From the NCBI GenBank assembly GCA_003551405.1, contig PUMO01000099.1, forward strand, positions 1 through 9,350: a DNA stretch of 9,350 bases, read 5' to 3'. The DNA comes from Mollicutes bacterium. Lineage in GTDB: Bacteria; Bacillota_I; Bacilli_A; Izemoplasmatales; Izemoplasmataceae. The notes under the pieces were generated by a model, which saw nothing but the letters and a program-made list of their open reading frames with translations, made no database searches and was not told the origin of the DNA. Numbering within the stretch: the first letter of the stretch is position 1; every line of letters starts with the position of its first letter. Made by a program: the position numbers and the translations under genes. Shown here in pieces: positions 1 to 6,443 of this stretch.

Positions 1-404
1 AGGGAAAAATTATCTAAGGGGCCATAGTATAAAGCCTCTTCAACATTGTCATGGTGTAAAACAAACGCGTTACGTTGTGAGTAATCACGATAGATTACAC
101 CTGAATTTCGTGATTTGCGAATTTCATATTCCTGACGCAAAATCAGCACTTGATGGTCATCATCATCTTGTAGGCGTTCTTCAATGGAACGAACGCCCAG
201 TTCAAAGATTGTTTCTTGTAGAAATTCGGAAATCATGTACGCTTCGTTTTTTAGGCGATTTTCGTGCTCTACTAGGTTTTTTGTGAACAGAGTGGAAGAG
301 AGGATGCTCATAAGCATCATAATAACAATGCTTCCAACAGATATTGTGATGAGGAGTTCAATCAGTGTAAATCCACTTGAATCACTCGTCTTCTTCGTCG
401 TCAT
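1..404 (-). CDS. Type IV prepilin-like minor pilin, 3' end cut off by window edge
   Basis: My translation from the ATG at 404-402 stays open for 134 codons to the window edge, so the C-terminus is missing. The leader MTTKKTSDSSG ends in Gly at residue 11. It is followed by FTLIELL, with Phe at +1 and Glu at +5 of the mature protein, and a hydrophobic helix to about residue 36: the class III signal recognised by prepilin peptidase. A polar region follows (EHENRLKNEAYMISEFLQE, then an acidic EERLQDDDDH), as in PilW- or ComGF-like minor pilins; the exact subfamily is inference. The start is set by a near-perfect AGGAGGTG site nine bases upstream. The gene overlaps the 3' end of the preceding minor pilin by 23 bases in another frame, so the two are probably translationally coupled and share its promoter. 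The likely role is a low-abundance pilus subunit or initiation-complex member in the cytoplasmic membrane or fibre. Confidence 0.88.
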   Translation of the reverse strand, partial: MTTKKTSDSSGFTLIELLITISVGSIVIMMLMSILSSTLFTKNLVEHENRLKNEAYMISEFLQETIFELGVRSIEERLQDDDDHQVLILRQEYEIRKSRNSGVIYRDYSQRNAFVLHHDNVEEALYYGPLDNFS

Positions 405-1065
405 CAACAAACACCTCCTGCTCGAAGCCTTCAGAAATTACACCACTGGCAACATAGTCATCGCCACGTTCCCCATCATAAAGGACTCTAACGGTGATGC
501 GGGTGATGGTTGTGTTTTGACCGGGGTTTTCTGTTGTCGGCACGTTATTGAATTCATTACGCACCCTTTGTGGAATATTATCGTTGTTCAATATGGCGTC
601 ACGCTCTTCAGAAGTCATTGCCTGAGAATAAAGATAGACTTCGAACTGATTCGTATCAAACTGAATGTTTGCGAAGCTAAAATCAAAAATGTATCCACAG
701 ATTTCCTCACTGGTCGCAACCCCGAGCATGGCACGGCTATTTTCTGTGAAAAAACTACAGTCATTGCCATCTACACGAACCATGCGTTCATGAATCTCTC
801 CATCGTCATATTCGACACGTATATCATCAAATGTTCCATCTACGTCTTCTTGATATATCATGTTACGGAAGTTTTCATAGTAGATTTTATCAAAGGCATC
901 AACGGTTGATAACGCAATGGAAGAAGCTGCCTTGCGGTCATGCATGCGATTGTTTGCGGTGAAGTTATTGATATACCCACTGAGTAGTGGAATGAGTATG
1001 GTTGACGCAATCAGTATAACCGCAAAAAGCTCGACGAGCGTGAATCCGCCGTTTTTATTTTTCAC
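382..1065 (-). CDS. Type IV prepilin-like minor pilin, GTG start likely
   Basis: This is a prepilin with the short leader MKNKNGG (GTG read as Met), cleavage after Gly7, then FTLVELFAV with Phe+1 and Glu+5, and a hydrophobic helix to about residue 33. It is about 227 residues. The globular part is acidic, holds two cysteines (about 103 and 123) that could pair, and ends in the acidic tail FVDDDEEDE. It resembles PilV-type minor pilins of pilus priming complexes; the subtype is inferred. Start choice: the frame stays open to an ATG at 1119, but that lies upstream of the -10 box at 1102-1097. ATGs at 1074 and 1071 lie zero and three bases from the AAAGG site (1079-1075), which is too close. GTG at 1065 lies nine bases from it, the same spacing as the divergent gene at 1225. 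The ATG starts at 1071 or 1074 remain possible and would add two or three residues before the leader. Confidence 0.85.
   Translation of the reverse strand: MKNKNGGFTLVELFAVILIASTILIPLLSGYINNFTANNRMHDRKAASSIALSTVDAFDKIYYENFRNMIYQEDVDGTFDDIRVEYDDGEIHERMVRVDGNDCSFFTENSRAMLGVATSEEICGYIFDFSFANIQFDTNQFEVYLYSQAMTSEERDAILNNDNIPQRVRNEFNNVPTTENPGQNTTITRITVRVLYDGERGDDYVASGVISEGFEQEVFVDDDEEDE
412..419 (-). promoter_or_regulatory. Ribosome binding site of the left-edge minor pilin
   Basis: On the minus strand AGGAGGTG lies nine bases before the ATG at 404. It sits inside the last codons of the upstream minor pilin, so ribosomes finishing that gene pass directly over it. It fixes the start of a gene whose 3' end lies outside the window. 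Confidence 0.85.
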
Positions 1066-1096
1066 CGCCATCATCCTTTCTGTATTTCTTACATAA

Positions 1097-1125
1097 ATTA
1101 TACCACACACACTCTTCATTGACTA
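1097..1125 (-). promoter_or_regulatory. Sigma-A promoter for the two minor pilin genes
   Basis: On the minus strand a -35-like TAGTCA (1125-1120, 4 of 6) and a perfect TATAAT (1102-1097) are separated by 17 bases. The -10 is preceded by TGG, giving an extended -10 (TGnTATAAT). Transcription would start near 1090 and leave a leader of about 25 bases. This excludes the upstream ATG at 1119 as the translation start. Confidence 0.75.
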
Positions 1126-1166
1126 TTAAAAGCAATAATTGTGCGGTTTGTTGGTCTTAAAAGCCT

Positions 1167-1195
1167 TTGTCATAATTTGTTATTTATTGTATAAT
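1167..1195 (+). promoter_or_regulatory. Sigma-A promoter for the VanW-like/pilB/pilC operon
   Basis: TTGTCA (1167-1172, 5 of 6) and TATAAT (1190-1195) are separated by 17 bases. The predicted start is near 1202, just ahead of the GAAGGTGAT ribosome site (1211-1219) and the ATG at 1225. It is back to back with the minus-strand promoter at 1125-1097, so one intergenic region of about 160 bases serves both arms of the locus. No terminator is seen between 1225 and 5400, so it probably also drives pilB and pilC. Confidence 0.75.
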
Positions 1196-1224
1196 AAACC
1201 GTAAGTGAAAGAAGGTGATGGCGT

Positions 1225-2460
1225 ATGTTTCGTGCGATAAGAAATTCGAATCTAGCATACTATATATATTCAGCATTTGTATTACTCCTGGGCGCCGGTG
1301 CGCTGGTGTTTTTTTATTTCATGGTGACAGGGTTTAATGTTGGGGTTTATCAGGAAAACACCCTTGTAGGCAATGTCTATATTGGTGGACTTGATGAAGA
1401 CGAAGCGACCAATAAGGTCACCCGGCGCATTGGTGAATGGTACGGTGATGATACGGTGAACTTTGATATTGCCTATGATGGGTATCATTACACCGTTGAC
1501 CGCGACATTTTCAGTTTTGATGCGGAAGCCAGCATGCAAAACATCAGTGAAGGTGGACGCAATGAAATGATGGTAAGCATGAGTGACAGTGAACGGGACG
1601 CGCTCATTGATGATGTGATGAATGAACCGTTCATGGATGAGTTTGATGCGTCACAGTTTGACTTTGATGCCTTAATTGATGACATGCTTGATGATGCGGC
1701 ATCCATGGACCGGTTTTCCCGTAAGCATATGCATCATTATGCGGACGATCCTGATGAATTTTATGATGTGATCAATGAAATCAATATCCCTGCCGTGAGA
1801 GGCAGTGACGCCCAAGAGATATTCAATCGCATGCGCCGTCAAACGGATATGAATGTCCCGGCTTACGAGGTTGAACCGTTTGAAACGATCAGTGTGCTTG
1901 ATATGTTTGGAGAGCGTTTTGGTGAAGACGATGAACGCTTTTCCTCTGCAGAGCTCAATACCATCGGTTCAGCGCTGCTTGATGTCGTCAAAGACAGTAA
2001 GATGTTTGTGATTGAACGCCATTATAATCCGCAAATCGACTTGGAACGTTACAGCCCCTATGAAGATGATGACAATACGTATCCTTTCTTTGGACGCAAC
2101 GTCCGTGTCAACCGCATCCTAGGCTATGATTTTAGATTTGAGAATGATGCGGCCTTTGATTACAGAATTGAATTTAGATTGGACGGCGAAGAACTGAACG
2201 CACAGCTCATCGGACCACCGTTTGCAGACAGCATAACAACCGAACAAGAACGCGTTGAGGTTGACTATGTCAGTGAAACAACAGAAAATCCTGACGAAGT
2301 CAGGGACGGTCAGCCCGGCATTAACATACTTGTCAATCGTATCATTGAACCGGCTGACGACCGTGAAGCATTTGAACAGTTTGTCGGTTTTGAATACTAT
2401 CCATCACTGAGTGAAGTCGTTCTTGAAGGTGACAATGATGAAGAAAATGATGATCAATAA
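1225..2460 (+). CDS. Membrane-anchored divergent VanW-like protein
   Basis: The product has 411 residues with one N-terminal membrane segment (about 13-35), so the bulk lies outside the cell. Residues 48-100 (GNVYIGGLDEDEATNKV onward) resemble the putative peptidoglycan-binding domain (PG_binding_4) that precedes VanW domains. A mid-region rich in Asp and Met (about 110-190) has no obvious relative. Residues 217-333 follow the order of a VanW domain: PFETISVLDMFGE, then FVIERHYNPQIDLERY (compare ERHxHSxPVxY), then YDFRFENDAAFDYRIEF. A G5-like strand pattern with DGQPG follows (about 342-375). The conserved GGGxCQxST core of VanW is not present; RFSSAELNTIGSALL stands there and the protein has no cysteine. 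Homology is inferred by eye. The gene starts an apparent operon, 14 bases before pilB, suggesting a role in anchoring or passing the pilus through the cell wall. The true function is unknown. Confidence 0.8.
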   Translation: MFRAIRNSNLAYYIYSAFVLLLGAGALVFFYFMVTGFNVGVYQENTLVGNVYIGGLDEDEATNKVTRRIGEWYGDDTVNFDIAYDGYHYTVDRDIFSFDAEASMQNISEGGRNEMMVSMSDSERDALIDDVMNEPFMDEFDASQFDFDALIDDMLDDAASMDRFSRKHMHHYADDPDEFYDVINEINIPAVRGSDAQEIFNRMRRQTDMNVPAYEVEPFETISVLDMFGERFGEDDERFSSAELNTIGSALLDVVKDSKMFVIERHYNPQIDLERYSPYEDDDNTYPFFGRNVRVNRILGYDFRFENDAAFDYRIEFRLDGEELNAQLIGPPFADSITTEQERVEVDYVSETTENPDEVRDGQPGINILVNRIIEPADDREAFEQFVGFEYYPSLSEVVLEGDNDEENDDQ

Positions 2461-2474
2461 GGGGAGGGATTGGC

Positions 2475-4166
2475 GTGGCTAAAAACGCACCCAAACGATT
2501 AGGTGAGGTTCTCGTTGATGAAGGGGTCGTCACTGAAGATGAAATAGAAGAAGCACTCCAAAAACGTGAAAAAAGTGAAAAAATCGGTGAAGCTTTAATA
2601 CGCCTGGGGTATTGTAATGATTCACAAATTGTGGATGCCCTCAGCGACTCACTGGGCATCAAGCGTGTCAACCTCGGCATGATTTATGTGGATGACCAAG
2701 TGGTTAAAATGCTTGATGAAGAATTCGTCTCACAGGCACGCATCATGCCCATTCAACTTCAGGGGCGCCGGTTGGTCATTGCGACCAACGACCCGCTTGA
2801 TTTTCCCACCATTGAGAACGTTCGGTTAAAAACGGGCATGAATGTTGAAACGGTCCTTGCGACCAAAAACGATATTGATACGGCCATTCAGCGGTACTAT
2901 GGCTTTGCGAAAACCCTTAAGGAACTGGGCATCGAAGTTGAAAAACAAAAAGAAAGCGACGAGAAATACTTCGATGAAATGATGAGTGAACCTGAACAAG
3001 ACGCTGAAGAGTCTCCGATTGTTTCGCTTGTCAATCAGTTATTATTGCAAGCCGTTAAAAACGAAGCCTCAGACATCCATATCGACCCTACCGATATCGA
3101 ATTTAAAATTCGTTACCGCATCGATGGTGTACTTAATACCGAGCGTGCACTGCCCAAAGTGATTTTGCCCAAACTGATCAGCCGGATTAAAGTCATGGGC
3201 CATATGGACATTACCGATACGAGAAATCCTCAGGACGGCCGGATTAAAACCGTGATTGAAGGGCGCCCCATTGACTTGCGTATCTCCACACTCCCAACCG
3301 TCCGCGGGGAAAAGGCCGTGATGCGTGTGCTTGACCTTTCCCGCGAAACCTCGGGCCTTGACCGCCTGGGACTCAATGAATTTGAAGAGAAGAAATTTCG
3401 CAAACTGATCAGCCGCCCAAACGGAATTGTCCTCGTCAGTGGTCCAACAGGCTCAGGGAAAACAACGTCTCTTTATGCGTGCTTGGACCAACTTAATCAC
3501 CCTGAAGTCAATATTATTACCGTTGAAGACCCTGTGGAGATTGAACTTGAAGGGGTGAACCAGGTGAATGTCAACCCTGACATTGAATTCACGTTCGCAA
3601 ACGCGCTCAGAAGCATTCTTCGCCAGGACCCCAACATCATCATGATCGGGGAGATTCGGGATACCGACACCGCACAAATCAGTGTTAAAGCGGCACTCAC
3701 CGGACACTTGGTCCTTTCAACCATCCATACGAACTCATCGGTGAAAACGGTTGGACGCCTTATTGATATGGGGATTGACCCGTTCTTGGTTGCGTCAAGT
3801 TTATCCGGCATTGTGGCGCAGCGTCTTGTGCGCCGCGTCTGCTCCGTATGCGGGAAAAACGAAACCCCAACCGAAAGCGAAAAAGAAGTCTTTGAAAAGA
3901 ATGGCTTTGAATCCATTCGCAAAGTAAAGCGCGCGGTGGGCTGCTCGGCTTGTAACAACAAAGGCTATAAAGGCCGTGCGCCGGTCTTTGAAATCTTTGA
4001 TGTCAACGATGACATCGTCAAGATGATTTCTAATAATGCTAAGGAATATGACCTTTTAAAACAAGCCCGCAAGGATGGGACCCGTCTGCTTGTGGAAGCC
4101 GGGCTTGAAAAGGTCAAAAGCGGGATTACCACAGTAGAAGAAATCTTGAAACTCGGCCTCGACTAG
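2475..4166 (+). CDS. pilB: Type IV pilus assembly ATPase PilB
   Basis: Cytoplasmic hexameric ATPase that powers pilus extension (GspE/PilB family), 563 residues, a full-length match to the family. Residues 8-70 form a MshEN-type N-terminal domain (GEVLVDEGVVTEDEI, IGEALIRLGY), a fold that in some relatives binds cyclic di-GMP. In the motor core lie Walker A GPTGSGKTT (323-331), the Asp box ITVEDPVE (348-355), Walker B NIIMIGEIRD (387-396) and the His box with GHLVLSTIHTN (410-420). A tetracysteine zinc site follows (C456, C459, C490, C493), a mark of PilB/GspE and absent from PilT retraction motors. The start is GTG at 2475, seven bases after a strong GGGGAGG (2461-2467); no in-frame ATG lies nearby. 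It is 14 bases after the VanW-like gene and 10 before pilC, so it is co-transcribed with both. Confidence 0.97.
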   Translation: MAKNAPKRLGEVLVDEGVVTEDEIEEALQKREKSEKIGEALIRLGYCNDSQIVDALSDSLGIKRVNLGMIYVDDQVVKMLDEEFVSQARIMPIQLQGRRLVIATNDPLDFPTIENVRLKTGMNVETVLATKNDIDTAIQRYYGFAKTLKELGIEVEKQKESDEKYFDEMMSEPEQDAEESPIVSLVNQLLLQAVKNEASDIHIDPTDIEFKIRYRIDGVLNTERALPKVILPKLISRIKVMGHMDITDTRNPQDGRIKTVIEGRPIDLRISTLPTVRGEKAVMRVLDLSRETSGLDRLGLNEFEEKKFRKLISRPNGIVLVSGPTGSGKTTSLYACLDQLNHPEVNIITVEDPVEIELEGVNQVNVNPDIEFTFANALRSILRQDPNIIMIGEIRDTDTAQISVKAALTGHLVLSTIHTNSSVKTVGRLIDMGIDPFLVASSLSGIVAQRLVRRVCSVCGKNETPTESEKEVFEKNGFESIRKVKRAVGCSACNNKGYKGRAPVFEIFDVNDDIVKMISNNAKEYDLLKQARKDGTRLLVEAGLEKVKSGITTVEEILKLGLD

Positions 4167-4176
4167 GAGGGTTCAC

Positions 4177-5400
4177 ATGCAAATCCATGATTATAAATAC
4201 AAAGCCAAACGCATGAAAGACGGTAAAGTTGTCAAAGGGACCACTGAGGGACCAACGAAAGCCAGTGTGGACCAATATCTCTTTGACAATGGCCTGCGTG
4301 CGATTGAGATAGAGCGCTTTTCAAGTGTCATTGCCAAACTCAACCGCATCACCCTCGGTAAAGTCATCAGTGAACAGGACCTGATCTTTTATTTGCGTCA
4401 ATTGTCTTCGCTGCTTAGAAGCGGGGTCAAAATCAACGAAGCCACCGAAATTCTCGCCACCCAGCAAACCAATAAAAACGCCCGTCGCATCATGTATGGC
4501 ATTTATTATTCGGTGAACAGCGGGTCTTCACTCTCAGATGCCTTCAAGGAATTCCCTAAAGAATTCCCTAGAGTGCTCGTGGCGATGATTGGTGTGGGTG
4601 AAGCAATGGGTGACTTAGACGAAATTCTCGATGACGTCGTCGATTATTTTGAAAAACAAGCCCGCTTAAAAGCGTCCATCAAATCAACTGTCATGATGCC
4701 GATCATTTACCTTGTTGTGGCCATTGGTGTTGCGGCCTTCCTCATGGTGGGCGTGCTTCCCCAGTTTGAAGGGATGTATGAAGGCATGGGCGGTGAACTG
4801 CCCGGTGTGACCGTGTTTTTCATGAATGTTTCCAATTTCTTTCAGGACAATATTCTTTATATTATTGTGGGGCTGATTGCGTTTATCATTGGATTTCGGA
4901 TGCTTTATAAGAAAAACATCAAGGTTCAGCGGTTTTTCTCAGTCATCGCCATTAGAATGCCCATTTTCGGTGAAGTGGTCAAACTTAATAACTTAAGCCG
5001 CATCGCTTCAACCATTGCGCAACTGCTTAAAAGTCATGTCCCACTTCAAGATTCAATTACCACCACACAAAACACTGTGCAAAACCGTGTATATAAGGAA
5101 CTGCTCTCTGAGAGCCGCAAGGCAGTTACGGGCGGCGACAACATGTCGAGTGTCTTTGAACATCACTACGCCAGTGAAACCGTCTTTAACCGGATGATGA
5201 ACGTCGGTGAGCGTAGCGGAGACCTCGGGAAAATGATGAAAAACCTGAGCAATTTCTATGATGAAGACAGTGAAGTGAAAGTTGAACGTCTTAAGCGTGC
5301 CCTCGAACCCTTGCTTTTAATATTCATCTACGCGTTGATCGTTGTGATGATTCTTGCGGTCATGTTACCCTCACTGCAGCTCAGTGATCAACTGCAATAA
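4177..5400 (+). CDS. pilC: Type IV pilus inner-membrane platform protein PilC
   Basis: Polytopic platform protein (GspF/PilC family) on which PilB acts to lift pilin subunits from the membrane into the fibre. It has 407 residues, the usual family length. The N-terminal segment (DYKYKAKRMKDGKVVKGT) is typical. Two repeated cytoplasmic GspF domains follow (about 68-190 and 270-395), each with the family hallmark: GVGEAMGDLDEIL at about 139-151 and VGERSGDLGKMM at about 343-354. Membrane segments are about 171-195, 225-242 and 376-398. The ribosome site AGGAGGG (4165-4171) overlaps the pilB stop codon, which implies coupling to pilB. No hairpin terminator is seen in the 161 bases before the pilin gene, so some transcripts may read on into it. 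Confidence 0.96.
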   Translation: MQIHDYKYKAKRMKDGKVVKGTTEGPTKASVDQYLFDNGLRAIEIERFSSVIAKLNRITLGKVISEQDLIFYLRQLSSLLRSGVKINEATEILATQQTNKNARRIMYGIYYSVNSGSSLSDAFKEFPKEFPRVLVAMIGVGEAMGDLDEILDDVVDYFEKQARLKASIKSTVMMPIIYLVVAIGVAAFLMVGVLPQFEGMYEGMGGELPGVTVFFMNVSNFFQDNILYIIVGLIAFIIGFRMLYKKNIKVQRFFSVIAIRMPIFGEVVKLNNLSRIASTIAQLLKSHVPLQDSITTTQNTVQNRVYKELLSESRKAVTGGDNMSSVFEHHYASETVFNRMMNVGERSGDLGKMMKNLSNFYDEDSEVKVERLKRALEPLLLIFIYALIVVMILAVMLPSLQLSDQLQ

Positions 5401-5482
5401 TAAATTGAACGCACGTTTTAAAGCAAATAAGTGAGAAGCTATAAAAAAAGTATGACAGATATGACGCATTTTGTGAATTTCA

Positions 5483-5512
5483 TTGACCATGAGCGCGTGA
5501 TTGTGCTATATT
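5483..5512 (+). promoter_or_regulatory. Extended -10 promoter of the major pilin gene
   Basis: TTGACC (5483-5488, 5 of 6) and TATATT (5507-5512, 5 of 6) are separated by 18 bases, with TGC directly before the -10 (extended -10). The predicted start near 5519 gives a leader of about 43 bases and then GGAGG (5549-5553), eight bases from the ATG. A separate strong promoter fits the need for far more pilin than motor protein. Confidence 0.75.
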
Positions 5513-5561
5513 TAAGTTAACAAAACCCTATTACAAAAAAATTAATTTGGAGGCGTAAAAA

Positions 5562-6119
5562 ATGAAAGAGACCCTAAAGAACAACCAAGGTGTCACCTTG
5601 GTCGAACTATTAATCGTTATTGTTATCCTAGGTATCATCGCAGCAATTGCCGTACCGGCTGTAGGCAATATTGTGGAGAATGCAGAAAGAGACGCTGTGA
5701 TTGGCGACGCGACAGCCATTAGAGATGGCGCGCAACTATACTGTGCATCTAACGCACAACCTGATGAATGTAGTGATCAAGATAATGCTACGCCATCTGC
5801 ACTTGCACTGGGAAATAGTACCGGCAGCGGCATCACCTTAGGAGCAATAAGTACAGATTTCTCTGGTGATAACAATGATGAAATCAAAACAGATACAGAA
5901 ATTGGTGATTATGTTGAAGGCATCAGTGGAGATGCTCAATATTTTGCAGTTCGTATAAGTGGAAGTTGGTATGTTGCCTATTATGATGGAAATGAATATG
6001 GTTATTTAGGTGATCCATCTTCTGATACAGACCGTGATGACGATGTAGGTAGTTTTGATGATGCTGAAGCTTTCTGGGGTGCTGTCAGAGACGGAGATTT
6101 TCCAACGTCTAATGATTAA
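5562..6119 (+). CDS. pilA: Major type IV pilin (PilA-like), strongly acidic
   Basis: This is a prepilin of 185 residues. The leader MKETLKNNQG ends in Gly10 and is followed by VTLVELL, with Val rather than the usual Phe at +1 and Glu at +5. A long hydrophobic helix (about 11-36) continues into VPAVGNIVENAERDAV, common in Bacillota major pilins. Cys61 and Cys70 are the only cysteines and could form a small disulfide loop. I count 34 Asp/Glu against 8 Lys/Arg. Residues 155-166 (DTDRDDDVGSFD) have the spacing of an EF-hand-like calcium loop, near the C-terminus where the pseudopilin GspG also binds calcium. Its own promoter, best-in-window GGAGG site and strong terminator mark it as the highly expressed fibre subunit. 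It is processed by the PilD at 8584. The major-pilin call is inferred from this context; other pilin genes may lie outside the window. Confidence 0.92.
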   Translation: MKETLKNNQGVTLVELLIVIVILGIIAAIAVPAVGNIVENAERDAVIGDATAIRDGAQLYCASNAQPDECSDQDNATPSALALGNSTGSGITLGAISTDFSGDNNDEIKTDTEIGDYVEGISGDAQYFAVRISGSWYVAYYDGNEYGYLGDPSSDTDRDDDVGSFDDAEAFWGAVRDGDFPTSND

Positions 6120-6216
6120 TAACCCATCATTAAATTGTATGATTTAAATTATTGCTACAATTATTGAAACGCTTTTAAGTGTAATTTTTAACAATATGCA
6201 AATTTAATACATCTAT

Positions 6217-6251
6217 AAAGCACCTTTGCTTTAAGGTAAGGGTGCTTTTTT
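6217..6251 (+). terminator. Rho-independent terminator of the major pilin gene
   Basis: A 12-bp stem pairs AAAGCACCTTTG (6217-6228) with TAAGGGTGCTTT (6237-6248), including two G-U pairs, around an 8-base loop. It is followed by a T run (6246-6251). It lies 97 bases after the pilin stop and insulates the pilin transcript from pilMNO. Confidence 0.9.
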
Positions 6252-6382
6252 GTGTAATACGCTTGCCTCCAATCGATGAGAGAATATATGACTTTCGTGA
6301 TTGTTTGACCGTTCATAAAATTCTATCGTTTGATTAAGTGGATTGGATTTCTAATTATAAGCAAGCTTTAGTCATTCAAGAG

Positions 6383-6411
6383 TTTTATATTGCTTCAATT
6401 CATGCTAAAAT
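6383..6411 (+). promoter_or_regulatory. Candidate promoter of pilMNO, extended -10 with weak -35
   Basis: TGCTAAAAT (6403-6411) gives an extended -10 with a 5 of 6 hexamer. The matching -35 position (TTTTAT, 6383-6388) is poor. The predicted start near 6418 leads into GGAGGG (6432-6437), six bases before the pilM ATG. A promoter is needed here because a strong terminator lies upstream, but this particular one is only moderately supported. Confidence 0.5.
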
Positions 6412-6443
6412 ATTACTAACTGCACAGGAATGGAGGGAAAGGG

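Larger units (their letters stand above)
6120..6443. other. AT-rich gap between pilin and pilM: terminator plus promoter, no gene
   Basis: This 324-base stretch has no convincing coding region on either strand. It holds the 3' untranslated tail of the pilin mRNA (about 97 bases before the hairpin), a 12-base-spaced direct repeat of AATTATTG (6147-6154 and 6159-6166), the terminator at 6217-6251 and a candidate pilM promoter near 6404-6411. Between 6252 and 6380 I see no further structure. Confidence 0.7.

Noticed and set aside
184..909. A 241-codon open frame on the plus strand opposite the minor pilins
   Set aside because: It lies antisense to two clear prepilin genes, lacks a ribosome site and shows no domain; it is a shadow of their codon use.
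3497..3961. A 154-codon minus-strand frame inside pilB
   Set aside because: It covers the conserved motor region of PilB and has no recognisable motif, so it is an antisense shadow.
4542..4573. Short tandem-like repeat GAATTCCCTA in pilC
   Set aside because: It encodes KEFPKEFPR, matching the Pro/Phe-rich stretch usual before the first GExxG motif of GspF domains, so it is explained by the protein.
6147..6166. Direct repeat of AATTATTG with 12-base period after the pilin gene
   Set aside because: Only two copies in AT-rich sequence with no array or mobile-element context; likely chance.
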